Assembly: GCA_045626925.1 (NCBI GenBank)
Contig: JAZUQZ010000016.1
Coordinates: 1-64,000, forward strand
Origin: Aphodoplasma sp045626925
GTDB lineage: Bacteria > Bacillota > Clostridia > UBA1381 > UMGS1253
Length of the DNA stretch: 64,000 nt
Direction of reading: 5' to 3'
Position numbers and translations under genes: made by a program. This document shows positions 53,205 through 61,836 of the stretch, piece by piece. Within the stretch, counting starts at the first letter, position 1. Every line of letters starts with the position of its first letter. Under the pieces are notes generated by a model, which made no database searches, was not told the origin of the DNA, and was given only the letters and a program-made list of their open reading frames with translations.

Positions 53205-53859
53205 GGCTCAATCTCCTCTCCAATGCATTTGCCACCTGTTGCAATATCAAAATTACAACAAGATACATTACGGCAACTATTGCCCAGATTTCAAAAGATT
53301 TAAATGTTATTGATATAACATTTTGTGCCTTATTAACAAGCTCCGGAAAACCGATAACCGATAGGATAGATGTATCCTTTAATGTTATAATAAATTGATT
53401 TACAATACTTGGTATCATATTCTTTATAGCCTGTGGCAACACAACGCGATACATTGAGCGCCAATACGAAAGCCCGACACTGCGTGCTGCTTCCATCTGA
53501 CCGGGGTCAATGGCCTGGATACCTGCACGAATAATCTCCGACATATACGCACCACAATTTAACGCAAGACATATTGCACCAGCTTGGAGCGAAGAAAAAA
53601 CCATCGGAAAACCCATATTTTTAGCGCCATAAGGAATGCCGTAAAATACAAAAAACGCCAGAACAATCATCGGTACTCCGCGTATAATATTTACATAAAC
53701 TGCCGAAATAGCTCTCGAAACTTTGTTATTAACGACGCTTGATAGACCAAAAATTATGCCGAGTATGCATCCAAAGAAAAGTCCAAGAAGCGCAAGCAGC
53801 AAAGTCTGCCCCATCGCAGTCAAAAATAATGAACCATATTCACTTATGATTTTAACCAT
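53191..53859 (-). CDS. Polar amino acid ABC transporter permease
   Basis: A 222-residue His/Glu/Gln/Arg-family permease with about five membrane helices and the EAA loop (IDPGQMEAARSVGLSYWRSM). It forms the channel with the ATPase. It lies about 70 bp after the binding-protein gene, beyond a hairpin that probably lowers its expression relative to that gene. Confidence 0.95.
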   Translation of the reverse strand: MVKIISEYGSLFLTAMGQTLLLALLGLFFGCILGIIFGLSSVVNNKVSRAISAVYVNIIRGVPMIVLAFFVFYGIPYGAKNMGFPMVFSSLQAGAICLALNCGAYMSEIIRAGIQAIDPGQMEAARSVGLSYWRSMYRVVLPQAIKNMIPSIVNQFIITLKDTSILSVIGFPELVNKAQNVISITFKSFEIWAIVAVMYLVVILILQQVANALERRLSRDRK

Positions 53860-53885
53860 TGGAGCAACCTCCCTTATTTAAAGTA

Positions 53886-53914
53886 AAAGGGCATCGGATA
53901 ACCGGATGCCCTTT
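53886..53914 (-). terminator. Attenuating terminator between binding protein and permease genes
   Basis: AAAGGGCATC(C)GG and CCGATGCCCTTT pair around a short TTAT loop, followed by TACTTT. This is typical of transport operons in which the binding protein is made in excess. Confidence 0.8.
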
Positions 53915-53929
53915 GAGTTAAACTAATTT

Positions 53930-54691
53930 TTAACCAAGATACTTCTTAATTATCTCATCATATTTACCGTTTTCGCGAATATTCTTAAGCCCTGCATTAA
54001 ATAGGTCAACAAGCTCCTTTTTGCTTGCATCAAAGATTGCAAAACCATACTGTGCAGGCTCATTCTCTGTGCCTTCTATAAACTTCATAGCAAGCTCGCC
54101 TGTTTTTATGTTATACTTAAGAATTGGTGTATCATCAATACAAGCATCAACCTGACCACCCATAACTGCTTGATACATATCAGGCGATGTCGAGAATGTT
54201 ACAACTTCAAAGCCGTACTTATCCTTTATGCTTTCAGCATATTGATTACTCATTGTGCCGTTTTTAACGGCAACCTTTTTGCCACTCAAATCAGCAAAGC
54301 CGGATATTGATGAATCCTTTGCAACTGCCATACCTTGTGTTGCATCATAATATCCGTCGGAGAAAATCCAACCGCTTTCTTTTCTCTTATCAGTAATCGA
54401 CGCACCTGCTATCATACCATCAGCTTGGCCTGCCTGACAAGCAGCAATCGCTGCATCCCAACCAATGTATTGCAAATCATATGTAAAGCCCTGGTCCTCT
54501 GCAACTGCAGCAAGGATATCCATATCAATACCTACGATTTTACCACTTGCATCCTGGAACTCAAAAGGACTAAAACCCTTATCGGTTGCTATAGCAAATT
54601 TCTTCACGCCATCATCGTTTGTGTTTGCACCACAAGCAGCAAAAGACAAGCAAATTGCTACTGCAAGTAAAACTACTAGTAACTTTTTCAT
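53930..54691 (-). CDS. Amino acid ABC transporter substrate-binding lipoprotein
   Basis: A 253-residue SBP_bac_3 protein with lipoprotein signal (LLAVAICLSFAACG, lipobox Cys about 20), then FAIATDKGFSPFEFQD, VGIDMDILAAVAE and DGMIAGASIT. It binds a polar amino acid outside the membrane. The ATG follows GGAGGTATATAATC. The exact ligand is unknown. Confidence 0.94.
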   Translation of the reverse strand: MKKLLVVLLAVAICLSFAACGANTNDDGVKKFAIATDKGFSPFEFQDASGKIVGIDMDILAAVAEDQGFTYDLQYIGWDAAIAACQAGQADGMIAGASITDKRKESGWIFSDGYYDATQGMAVAKDSSISGFADLSGKKVAVKNGTMSNQYAESIKDKYGFEVVTFSTSPDMYQAVMGGQVDACIDDTPILKYNIKTGELAMKFIEGTENEPAQYGFAIFDASKKELVDLFNAGLKNIRENGKYDEIIKKYLG

Positions 54692-54725
54692 GATTATATA
54701 CCTCCATAATAAAAATAATATAATT

Positions 54726-54754
54726 ATTCTACCCTAAAATACAAAAAATGTCAA
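54726..54754 (-). promoter_or_regulatory. Promoter of the ABC transporter operon
   Basis: Minus-strand TTGACA (54749-54754) and TAGAAT (54726-54731) with 17-base spacing. Confidence 0.7.
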
Positions 54755-54797
54755 GCATTTATTGTATTTATATTAAAGCTTATTATAATGCTCGCAC

Positions 54798-54826
54798 TTG
54801 ACTTTGCAAATACAGAGTGCTATAAT
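54798..54826 (+). promoter_or_regulatory. rnpB promoter
   Basis: TTGACT (54798-54803) and TATAAT (54821-54826) with a 17-base spacer place the transcript start at about 54832. Confidence 0.85.
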
Positions 54827-54831
54827 TTTTA

Positions 54832-55180
54832 GCGAGCAAGCCGGATGGTTGCGGGCAGATTGTCGCAAGGCACTGTCTGAGGAAAGTCCGGGCTTCATAG
54901 GGCAAGGGTGCCGGATAACATCCGGCGAAGGCGACTTCAGGGATAGTGCAACAGAAATAAACCGCCTATTTTGTAATAGGTAAGGATGGAAAGGCGAGGT
55001 AAGAGCTCACCGGCGCTTTGGCGACAAAGCGGCCATGTAAACCCCACTCGAAGCAACACCACAAAGAAGGAATCAAGTCGGCCCGACGCTTCTTCACCGT
55101 AGGTGGCTAAAGGCATATGGTAACATATGGCGTAGATAGATAACCATTCAAGACAGAACCCGGCTTATAGGCTTGCTCAT
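54832..55180 (+). ncRNA. rnpB: RNase P RNA
   Basis: The catalytic RNA that matures tRNA 5' ends. The termini pair (GCGAGCAAGCC with GGCTTGCTC). The conserved CR-I GAGGAAAGTCCGGGCT is at about 54879, and ACAGAACCCGGCTTATAGG lies near the 3' end. The helix CACCGGCGCTTTGG and the AAACCCCACTCGAAGCAAC region match the specificity domain. Length is about 349 nt. A terminator follows. Confidence 0.97.
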
Positions 55181-55194
55181 TTTATAAAAAATAT

Positions 55195-55223
55195 CCCCCA
55201 CGCAAATTGCGCAGGGGGTTTTA
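55195..55223. terminator. Bidirectional terminator of rnpB and argH
   Basis: CCCCC and GGGGG enclose an inner CGCAA/TTGCG pair and are followed by TTTTA on the plus strand. Confidence 0.85.
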
Positions 55224-56600
55224 TTATATTTGCTCTAAATATTTTTTACCCTCATCAATCGCCAACAAGACCGTTTCTTTTGCAGGGCCACCTATGATTT
55301 TTCTGCCATTTACGCATGTGTCCATGCTTATTGCAGCATATACATCTTCTTCAAATATAGACGAGCATTTTTTAAATTCTTCAAGACTAAATTCATCAAG
55401 CGCTTTATCGTGTTCAAGTGCATATGCAACCATTTTTCCAACAACGGCGTGTGCCTCACGGAATGGCAGACCTTTTTTTACAAGATAATCCGCCACATCT
55501 GTTGCGTTTGTAAATCCACCCTTTGCACCCTTTAACATATTGTCTTTTTTAACCTTCATCGTCAAGAGCATATCGCAAAATACAGGCAGACACATCTTGA
55601 CTGTATCAAGCGCATCAAAAATCGCCTCCTTATCCTCCTGCATATCCTTATTGTACGCAAGCGGAATCCCTTTCATAGTAGTAAGAAGACTCATCAAGTC
55701 GCCATAGACGCGGCCCGTTTTTCCACGAATAAGTTCTGCTACATCAGGGTTTTTCTTTTGTGGCATAATAGATGAGCCGGTAGAATATGCATCGTCCATT
55801 TCAACAAACGAAAACTCATGGCTGCTCCACAAAATAAGCTCCTCACAAAATCTGCTAAGATGCATCATCATAATCGAAAGAGCGCTCATAATTTCAAGTG
55901 CAAAATCGCGGTCACTTACACCATCTAAGGAGTTTGATGTAACGCCATCAAACCCGAGTGCAGACGCAACATATTCTCTGTCAAGCGGGTATGTCGTTGC
56001 AGCAAGTGCGCCCGAACCGAGCGGACAAATATTCATCCTTTTATATGCATCATCAAAGCGGCCGATATCACGCTTTAGCATCTCAAAATATGCCATAACA
56101 TGATGTGCAAATGTGATCGGTTGTGCCTTTTGAAGATGCGTATATCCCGGCATAATCGTATCCGTATTTTCAGATGCAAGCTTTAAAATCGCCGCCATAA
56201 GCGAAATTACCATAGCACGCACAACAACAAGCTCGTCTTTGATATACATTCTTATGTCGAGTGCAACCTGGTCATTTCGACTTCTTCCTGTATGAAGACG
56301 CTTGCCGGCTTCACCAATCCTGTCAGTAAGAATTTTTTCGATATTCATATGAATATCCTCGGCATCAATTAAAAATTCTACCTTGCCGGCATCAATATCA
56401 TCTAAAATTTCACCAAGTGTTTTTACAATAAGCTCTGCATCAGCTTTTGGAATAATACCTTGTTTTCCAAGCATCGACGCATGTGCGATACTGCCGCGTA
56501 TATCTTGTTTATACATGCGCTTATCAAATCGTATCGACGAATTAAAATCATCGACAGAAGCGTCCGTCGACTTTGAAAATCGTCCACCCCATAATTTCAT
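55224..56600 (-). CDS. argH: Argininosuccinate lyase
   Basis: About 458 residues of the fumarase/aspartase superfamily with GSSIMPQKKNPDVAELIRGKTGRV (catalytic Ser loop), TGRSRNDQVALDIRM and PGYTHLQKAQPITFAHH. It cleaves argininosuccinate to arginine and fumarate. The ATG at 56600 follows GAGGTAAAAGCT; the upstream extension is not needed. It is in an operon after argG. Confidence 0.97.
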   Translation of the reverse strand: MKLWGGRFSKSTDASVDDFNSSIRFDKRMYKQDIRGSIAHASMLGKQGIIPKADAELIVKTLGEILDDIDAGKVEFLIDAEDIHMNIEKILTDRIGEAGKRLHTGRSRNDQVALDIRMYIKDELVVVRAMVISLMAAILKLASENTDTIMPGYTHLQKAQPITFAHHVMAYFEMLKRDIGRFDDAYKRMNICPLGSGALAATTYPLDREYVASALGFDGVTSNSLDGVSDRDFALEIMSALSIMMMHLSRFCEELILWSSHEFSFVEMDDAYSTGSSIMPQKKNPDVAELIRGKTGRVYGDLMSLLTTMKGIPLAYNKDMQEDKEAIFDALDTVKMCLPVFCDMLLTMKVKKDNMLKGAKGGFTNATDVADYLVKKGLPFREAHAVVGKMVAYALEHDKALDEFSLEEFKKCSSIFEEDVYAAISMDTCVNGRKIIGGPAKETVLLAIDEGKKYLEQI

Positions 56601-56636
56601 AGCTTTTACCTCACATTCATTTGTGATTTGCAAAAA

Positions 56637-56660
56637 CGGGCGGGCATTTGCCCGCCCATA
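56637..56660 (-). terminator. Hairpin between argG and argH
   Basis: GGGCGGGC pairs with GCCCGCCC around AAAT. No long T-run follows on the minus strand, so it is more an mRNA stabiliser or weak attenuator than a full terminator. Confidence 0.6.
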
Positions 56661-56674
56661 AATACTTTTATGTC

Positions 56675-57889
56675 TTACTTTAAGCCGTTTCTTCTCTTCA
56701 TATTTGCACGAACCTTTAGCGGAAGACCAAACAGGTTGATAAACCCTGCCGAATCCTTTTGGTCGTATACTTCATCAGCATCAAATGTCGCAATATCTTC
56801 ATCGTAAAGTGAGTATGGTGATGTTGTACCTGCAGGTGTGCAATTGCCCTTATAAAGCTTCATTCTTACACTACCTGTAACAGTCTGCTGTGTACTGTCA
56901 ACAAAGGCCGAAATCGCCTCACGGAGAGGTGTATACCAAAGACCATCATATACCAAATCTGCAAATTGGTTTGCAACATTGGCCTTATAATGAAGTGTCT
57001 GCTTATCAAGACACAAATACTCAAGCTCACGATGCGCCGCATACAAAAGTGTGCCGCCCGGTGTCTCATATACACCACGGCTCTTCATACCAACAAGTCT
57101 GTTCTCAACTATATCATCTATACCTACACCGTTTGCTCCAGCAAGCTCGTTTGCTTTTTTAACAAGCTCAACAGGCGAATATTTTACACCATCAATTGCA
57201 ACAGGAACACCCTTTTCAAAATCAATCGTAACATAAGTCGGTGTATCAGGAGCCTTTTCAGGCGAAACCATAAGCTTCAAAATCTTGTCAAGGTTTGGCT
57301 CGTTTGCCGGGTTTTCAAGATCCATACCCTCATGGCTGAGATGCCATATGTTTCTATCCATTGAATAGTTGTCCTCTTTTGTAACAGGAACATCTATACC
57401 ACGCTCAAGTGCATAATCTATTTCTTCTTCACGCGATTTGATATCCCATATGCGCCACGGAGCAATAATTTTAAGATGCGGTGCAAGGGCCTTTATTGTA
57501 AGCTCAAAGCGCACCTGGTCATTACCTTTTCCTGTACAACCATGACATATTGCCGTTGCACCCTCTTTTTCAGCTATCTCAACAAGTCTTTTTGCAATAC
57601 ACGGCCTTGCGTGCGATGTGCCGAGAAGATACTTGCCCTCATATACTGCGCCTGCCTTTAATGTAGGCCAGATAAAATCAGAAACATACTCCTCCTGCAA
57701 ATTTTCTATGTAGAGTTTTGACGCACCTGTCTTAAGTGCCTTTTCTTCAAGTCCTTCTGTTTCTTTGCCTTGTCCTACATCGCCACATACAGCGATTACT
57801 TCATAGTCATAATTCTCCTTTAGCCACGGAATAATAATCGATGTATCAAGTCCGCCGGAATACGCTAAAACAACTTTTTCTTTTGCCAT
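56675..57889 (-). CDS. argG: Argininosuccinate synthase
   Basis: A 404-residue enzyme with the PP-loop LAYSGGLDTSIIIPWLKE, GCTGKGNDQVRFEL and NIWHLSHEGMDLE. It joins citrulline and aspartate with ATP. It is the first gene of argG-argH; no other arginine genes are present in the window. Confidence 0.98.
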   Translation of the reverse strand: MAKEKVVLAYSGGLDTSIIIPWLKENYDYEVIAVCGDVGQGKETEGLEEKALKTGASKLYIENLQEEYVSDFIWPTLKAGAVYEGKYLLGTSHARPCIAKRLVEIAEKEGATAICHGCTGKGNDQVRFELTIKALAPHLKIIAPWRIWDIKSREEEIDYALERGIDVPVTKEDNYSMDRNIWHLSHEGMDLENPANEPNLDKILKLMVSPEKAPDTPTYVTIDFEKGVPVAIDGVKYSPVELVKKANELAGANGVGIDDIVENRLVGMKSRGVYETPGGTLLYAAHRELEYLCLDKQTLHYKANVANQFADLVYDGLWYTPLREAISAFVDSTQQTVTGSVRMKLYKGNCTPAGTTSPYSLYDEDIATFDADEVYDQKDSAGFINLFGLPLKVRANMKRRNGLK

Positions 57890-57975
57890 TTGCTTTTCCT
57901 CCTAAATATGTTATAATAAAATTATTGATAGAAAATTTATAGATTTTTTTGTATATCTATACAAATCTAAATGCT

Positions 57976-58004
57976 ATTATACTACAAAAAATAAGCTATT
58001 ACAA
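57976..58004 (-). promoter_or_regulatory. Promoter of argGH
   Basis: Minus-strand TTGTAA (57999-58004) and TATAAT (57976-57981), 17-base spacer. It overlaps the leader of the divergent ruvC gene. Confidence 0.75.
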
Positions 58005-58023
58005 GAGAAAAGAGCGAAAATTT

Positions 58024-58515
58024 ATGATAATTTTAGGAATTGACCCCGGAATTGCCATCGTCGGTTGGGGTGTTATTGATTTTACAGGCAACAAAATCAA
58101 ACCAATTGCATATGGCGCAATCACTACACCGGCACACACGCCGCTCACGCGACGCCTTGAAAGTATATATGCTGACCTTTCAGCAATAATTGAAAAATAC
58201 AAGCCCGAGGCGATGGCGGTCGAGGAATTGTTTTTTAATACAAATGTAAAGACGGCAATTACTGTTGCACACGCCCGTGGTGTGATACTTCTCTGTGCTG
58301 CCCAGCGTGCCATACCTGATTTTGAATATACGCCACTGCAAGTAAAGCAGGCTCTTACCGGCTATGGCAGAGCAGACAAAGCACAGATTCAAAATATGGT
58401 AAAGGTTATGCTTGGACTAAACGCAGTGCCAAAGCCGGACGATGTTGCAGACGCGCTTGCTGTCGCGATTTGTCACGCGCATTCACACAAGCTTGGTGCA
58501 AAGGGATACATATAA
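58024..58515 (+). CDS. ruvC: Holliday junction resolvase RuvC
   Basis: A 163-residue resolvase with catalytic acids in LGIDPGIAIVGWGVID, AVEELFFNTNVKTAITVAHARG and KPDDVADALAVAICHAHS. It cuts Holliday junctions in step with RuvAB encoded downstream. The ATG at 58024 is where homology begins. Confidence 0.97.
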   Translation: MIILGIDPGIAIVGWGVIDFTGNKIKPIAYGAITTPAHTPLTRRLESIYADLSAIIEKYKPEAMAVEELFFNTNVKTAITVAHARGVILLCAAQRAIPDFEYTPLQVKQALTGYGRADKAQIQNMVKVMLGLNAVPKPDDVADALAVAICHAHSHKLGAKGYI

Positions 58516-58554
58516 TAACACAAAAGATACATATAACTGTAATGTAATTGAAAA

Positions 58555-58583
58555 TTGACGATTATTATAAAAGGGTGTATAAT
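58555..58583 (+). promoter_or_regulatory. Promoter of ruvAB
   Basis: TTGACG (58555-58560) and TATAAT (58578-58583), 17-base spacer. The ruvAB genes therefore have a start of their own after ruvC. No LexA box was recognised. Confidence 0.7.
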
Positions 58584-58662
58584 ATTAGTATATAGTGCTG
58601 TATTATACGCTCTTTTGTTATAATTTGGAGAAGTGCGATTTGCAGCGGAAATGAGGGGTTTT

Positions 58663-59259
58663 ATGTTTTATTATATATCGGGCACGCTGATGCTGAAGGG
58701 CGACGGTTTTGTCGTAATCGATGCAAACGGCATCGGATATAAGCTTTTGACATCGGTGTATAGCCTTGAAAAGCTTGGGAATTTATCTGATGAAGTGAAA
58801 ATGTATACATATATGTATCTTCGAGAGGATATATGCGACCTCTATGGTTTTTGTAGTGAGGAAGAGCTTAATATGTTTACTCTTCTTATCGGCGTTTCGG
58901 GCATAGGTCCAAAAGCCGCATTGTCGATACTTTCGACTATGATGCCCTCAGATATTGCAGTAGCAATTATATCGGGCGACTCAAAAGCAATTACTCGTGC
59001 ACAAGGTGTCGGCCCAAAGGTTGCCCAGCGCATTATGCTTGAGCTTAAAGACAAAATCAAAAATGATGATCTTATAGCATCTATTGGCAAAAGTGAAAAT
59101 AGCACGCCGATAAGCTTTGGCATAACAAACGAAGCGCTTGAGGCGCTTTGTGTACTCGGTTACAGCTCTCTTGAGGCAAAAAAAGCCCTTTCGGGTATTG
59201 ATATGAATATGGATCTTGAGCTTATAATTAAAGAGGCACTCAAAAAACTTATGAAGTAG
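58663..59259 (+). CDS. ruvA: Holliday junction DNA helicase subunit RuvA
   Basis: A 198-residue RuvA with an N-terminal OB-fold (MFYYISGTLMLKGDGFVVID), two helix-hairpin-helix motifs (LIGVSGIGPKAALSILS, GVGPKVAQRIMLELKDKI) and a C-terminal RuvB-binding domain. The ATG at 58663 follows GAGGGGTTTT. It is 9 bp from ruvB. Confidence 0.97.
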   Translation: MFYYISGTLMLKGDGFVVIDANGIGYKLLTSVYSLEKLGNLSDEVKMYTYMYLREDICDLYGFCSEEELNMFTLLIGVSGIGPKAALSILSTMMPSDIAVAIISGDSKAITRAQGVGPKVAQRIMLELKDKIKNDDLIASIGKSENSTPISFGITNEALEALCVLGYSSLEAKKALSGIDMNMDLELIIKEALKKLMK

Positions 59260-59268
59260 GTGTAGAAA

Positions 59269-60321
59269 ATGAACTTTGACGATAATTTTGATAACAGACT
59301 TGTTACAAGCGAGTTTACAACGCTTGATGACGAAGTTGAGACAAGTCTCAGACCGCGCGTTTTATCAGAATATGTAGGCCAGCAAAAAGCAAAGGAAACA
59401 CTTAAAATATATATAGAAGCCGCACGCGAGCGCAAGGAAGCGCTTGACCATGTATTATTATACGGGCCTCCCGGGCTTGGTAAAACGACACTTGCGGCGA
59501 TTATTGCAAACGAAATGGGCGTAAGTATCCGCATAACGAGTGGCCCCGCTATTGAAAAAGCTGGCGATTTGGCGGCGATTTTGACAAATCTGTCCGAGCA
59601 CGATATTTTGTTCATTGATGAAATACATCGCCTTAGTAGAAGTGTCGAAGAGGTTTTGTATCCTGCTATGGAGGATTATGCGCTCGATATAATAATAGGC
59701 AAAGGCCCATCGGCGCGCTCGCTCCGTATTGATTTGCCAAAATTTACACTCATCGGTGCAACGACAAGGGCGGGACTTCTTACTGCTCCGCTCCGCGACC
59801 GTTTCGGTGTAATAAGCAGGCTCGAAATGTATACTACTGACGAGCTTATGAAAATAGTAACCCGTTCGGCAAAGATATTAAATATTGATATAACAGCTGA
59901 TGGCGCAGGACAGATTGCATCACGCTCGCGTGGGACACCGCGTATCGCAAACCGTCTTTTAAAGCGTGTGCGCGACTTTGCCCAAGTAAGAGCCGACGGC
60001 ATAATTACAAAAGAAGTCGCAGCCGAAGCACTTGATATGCTTGAGGTGGACGAGCTTGGTCTTGATATGGTGGACAGACGCATGATGATGGCTATTATTA
60101 AAAATTTTGGTGGCGGCCCTGTCGGTCTTGACACGCTTGCGGCGTCTATCGGTGAAGAAGCAAATACGATTGAAGATGTGTATGAGCCATACCTTCTGCA
60201 GCTTGGCTTTTTAAATCGTACTCCTCGAGGAAGAATGCTCACGCCGCTCGCTTATGAGCATTTGAAAATACCATATGGCGATACAAACGCAGGCGCAGAG
60301 CAGATTTCTCTTGATTTATAA
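59269..60321 (+). CDS. ruvB: Holliday junction DNA helicase subunit RuvB
   Basis: A 350-residue AAA+ motor with Walker A YGPPGLGKTTLA, Walker B LFIDEIHRLSR and sensor GATTRAGLLTAPLRDRFG. The C-terminal winged helix includes FLNRTPRGRMLT. It drives branch migration with RuvA. Confidence 0.98.
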   Translation: MNFDDNFDNRLVTSEFTTLDDEVETSLRPRVLSEYVGQQKAKETLKIYIEAARERKEALDHVLLYGPPGLGKTTLAAIIANEMGVSIRITSGPAIEKAGDLAAILTNLSEHDILFIDEIHRLSRSVEEVLYPAMEDYALDIIIGKGPSARSLRIDLPKFTLIGATTRAGLLTAPLRDRFGVISRLEMYTTDELMKIVTRSAKILNIDITADGAGQIASRSRGTPRIANRLLKRVRDFAQVRADGIITKEVAAEALDMLEVDELGLDMVDRRMMMAIIKNFGGGPVGLDTLAASIGEEANTIEDVYEPYLLQLGFLNRTPRGRMLTPLAYEHLKIPYGDTNAGAEQISLDL

Positions 60322-60362
60322 TTTATTATAATTTTACGATAAAACGAATAGGAGATGAGCGT

Positions 60363-61817
60363 GTGAAAAATTTTAAATTTATATTGACAATACTTATTTT
60401 GATGTGCAGCGTTTTTTTTACAACTGCTCACTCAGCGCCGATATTTCAGGCACAAATTGCATATGATGGGCAAACGCACAACTATAAAGGTACATACTTT
60501 AATGTTCGTGTAAATAATCAAAATATAAAATCACCTATACCGCCAATTGTGCTCGAAAACGGTCGTTCAATTGTGGCGGTGCGTGAAATTTTTGAATCTG
60601 TGGGCGCCGAGGTGCTCTGGACACACGGTTCCCCGGACAGAGTGCTTATATGTCACGATTCGGATATTGTATCACTTGCACTAGATGATGACATTGCGCT
60701 TGTGAACGGCAAAAATGTAAAAATGGAAGTCCCTGCAAAACTTGTTGCTTATAATGGAATCGGAAAAACGATGGTGCCTGTGCGCTTTGTGGCACAAATG
60801 CTTGGGATGGAGGTTGATTATGATGAGGTCAGTGGAAATATTTTGATAAATAATCCAAAACCAACACCTACTCCTACTCCAAAACCTACCCCCACTCCGA
60901 CACCACTTGATAATGTAGATGCGATTTCGTTTGCAGAGGGCAAGGACAAGGTTGTAGTGCAAATTGCACTCGACGAAGCTGTTAAAAAATATAATACCTT
61001 TGAGCTTGAAAACCCTGACAGAGTTGTATTAGACCTTTACGGTTTTGATATCAGCGGCGTAAGCTCGAGCTATGATGTGGATACTTTTGTATCTACAATT
61101 CGAACGGGAATGTTTAATGGTAACGCTCGCATTGTATTTGATGTTGAAGATTTGAAGAGCTATAAAACTACACTATCAAAGGATAAAAAAATGCTTACGG
61201 TCACACTTTATAAAAAAGGTTCTCTTGCAGATAGTTCCTTTAAGGTCGTAATTGACCCCGGTCACGGCGGGAGCGACCCCGGCGCAATAGGCTATAACAA
61301 AGACGGTACAGAGGCGCTTTATGAAAAAGATGTAACGCTGCCTATTTCAAAAATGGTGTATGATATTCTCGAAGAAAACGGCATCGATGTTTATTACACA
61401 CGAAATACAGATGTGTATGTTACACTTGATGAAAGGACAAGCTTTGCAAATGAGATCGATGCGTCACTATTTGTAAGCATACATTGTAATGCCTTTGAAT
61501 CAGATGATGTAAACGGTACTCTTGTAATGCATCATACATCGAACGATACAGACGAGTATGGTCTGTCGGGTAAAGACCTTGCAAATAATATTTTAAAATA
61601 TTTGCCAAAGGCGCTTGGGACAAAGGATAATGGACGCACAGACGGCAGCGCCATGTATGTTATAAGAAAAACAAAAATGCCTTCTGTAATTGTTGAAACA
61701 GCATTTATTACAAATGAATCCGACCGCAAAATACTTAGTAACAAAACTTGTCAAAAGAAAGCCGCAGAGGCTATTGCAAAGGGCATAATGGACTCTGTTG
61801 AAATGCTCAAAAAATAA
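60363..61817 (+). CDS. N-acetylmuramoyl-L-alanine amidase with stalk and AMIN domains
   Basis: The 484-residue protein has a signal peptide (1-24) and a Cu_amine_oxidN1/stalk domain (about 40-155). A TPTPTPKPTPTPTP linker leads to an AMIN domain (about 185-280) and the Amidase_3 domain. Zinc and catalytic residues are in VVIDPGHGGSDPGAIG (His), DVTLPISK (Glu region), SIHCNAF (His) and VIVETAFITNESD (Glu). It cleaves the bond between MurNAc and the stem peptide. The start is GTG after AGGAGATGAGC. It is directly followed by the SpoIID-domain gene. Confidence 0.93.
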   Translation: MKNFKFILTILILMCSVFFTTAHSAPIFQAQIAYDGQTHNYKGTYFNVRVNNQNIKSPIPPIVLENGRSIVAVREIFESVGAEVLWTHGSPDRVLICHDSDIVSLALDDDIALVNGKNVKMEVPAKLVAYNGIGKTMVPVRFVAQMLGMEVDYDEVSGNILINNPKPTPTPTPKPTPTPTPLDNVDAISFAEGKDKVVVQIALDEAVKKYNTFELENPDRVVLDLYGFDISGVSSSYDVDTFVSTIRTGMFNGNARIVFDVEDLKSYKTTLSKDKKMLTVTLYKKGSLADSSFKVVIDPGHGGSDPGAIGYNKDGTEALYEKDVTLPISKMVYDILEENGIDVYYTRNTDVYVTLDERTSFANEIDASLFVSIHCNAFESDDVNGTLVMHHTSNDTDEYGLSGKDLANNILKYLPKALGTKDNGRTDGSAMYVIRKTKMPSVIVETAFITNESDRKILSNKTCQKKAAEAIAKGIMDSVEMLKK

Positions 61818-61836
61818 CTTTAAGGAAATGGTCATT

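Noticed and set aside
60862..60905. CCAACACCTACTC-type microsatellite
   Set aside because: It encodes the TPTPTPKP linker between the stalk and AMIN domains of the amidase.
61798..61836. Upstream extension of the second SpoIID-domain gene
   Set aside because: It overlaps the amidase end and precedes the signal peptide; the ATG at 61837 fits an exported protein.
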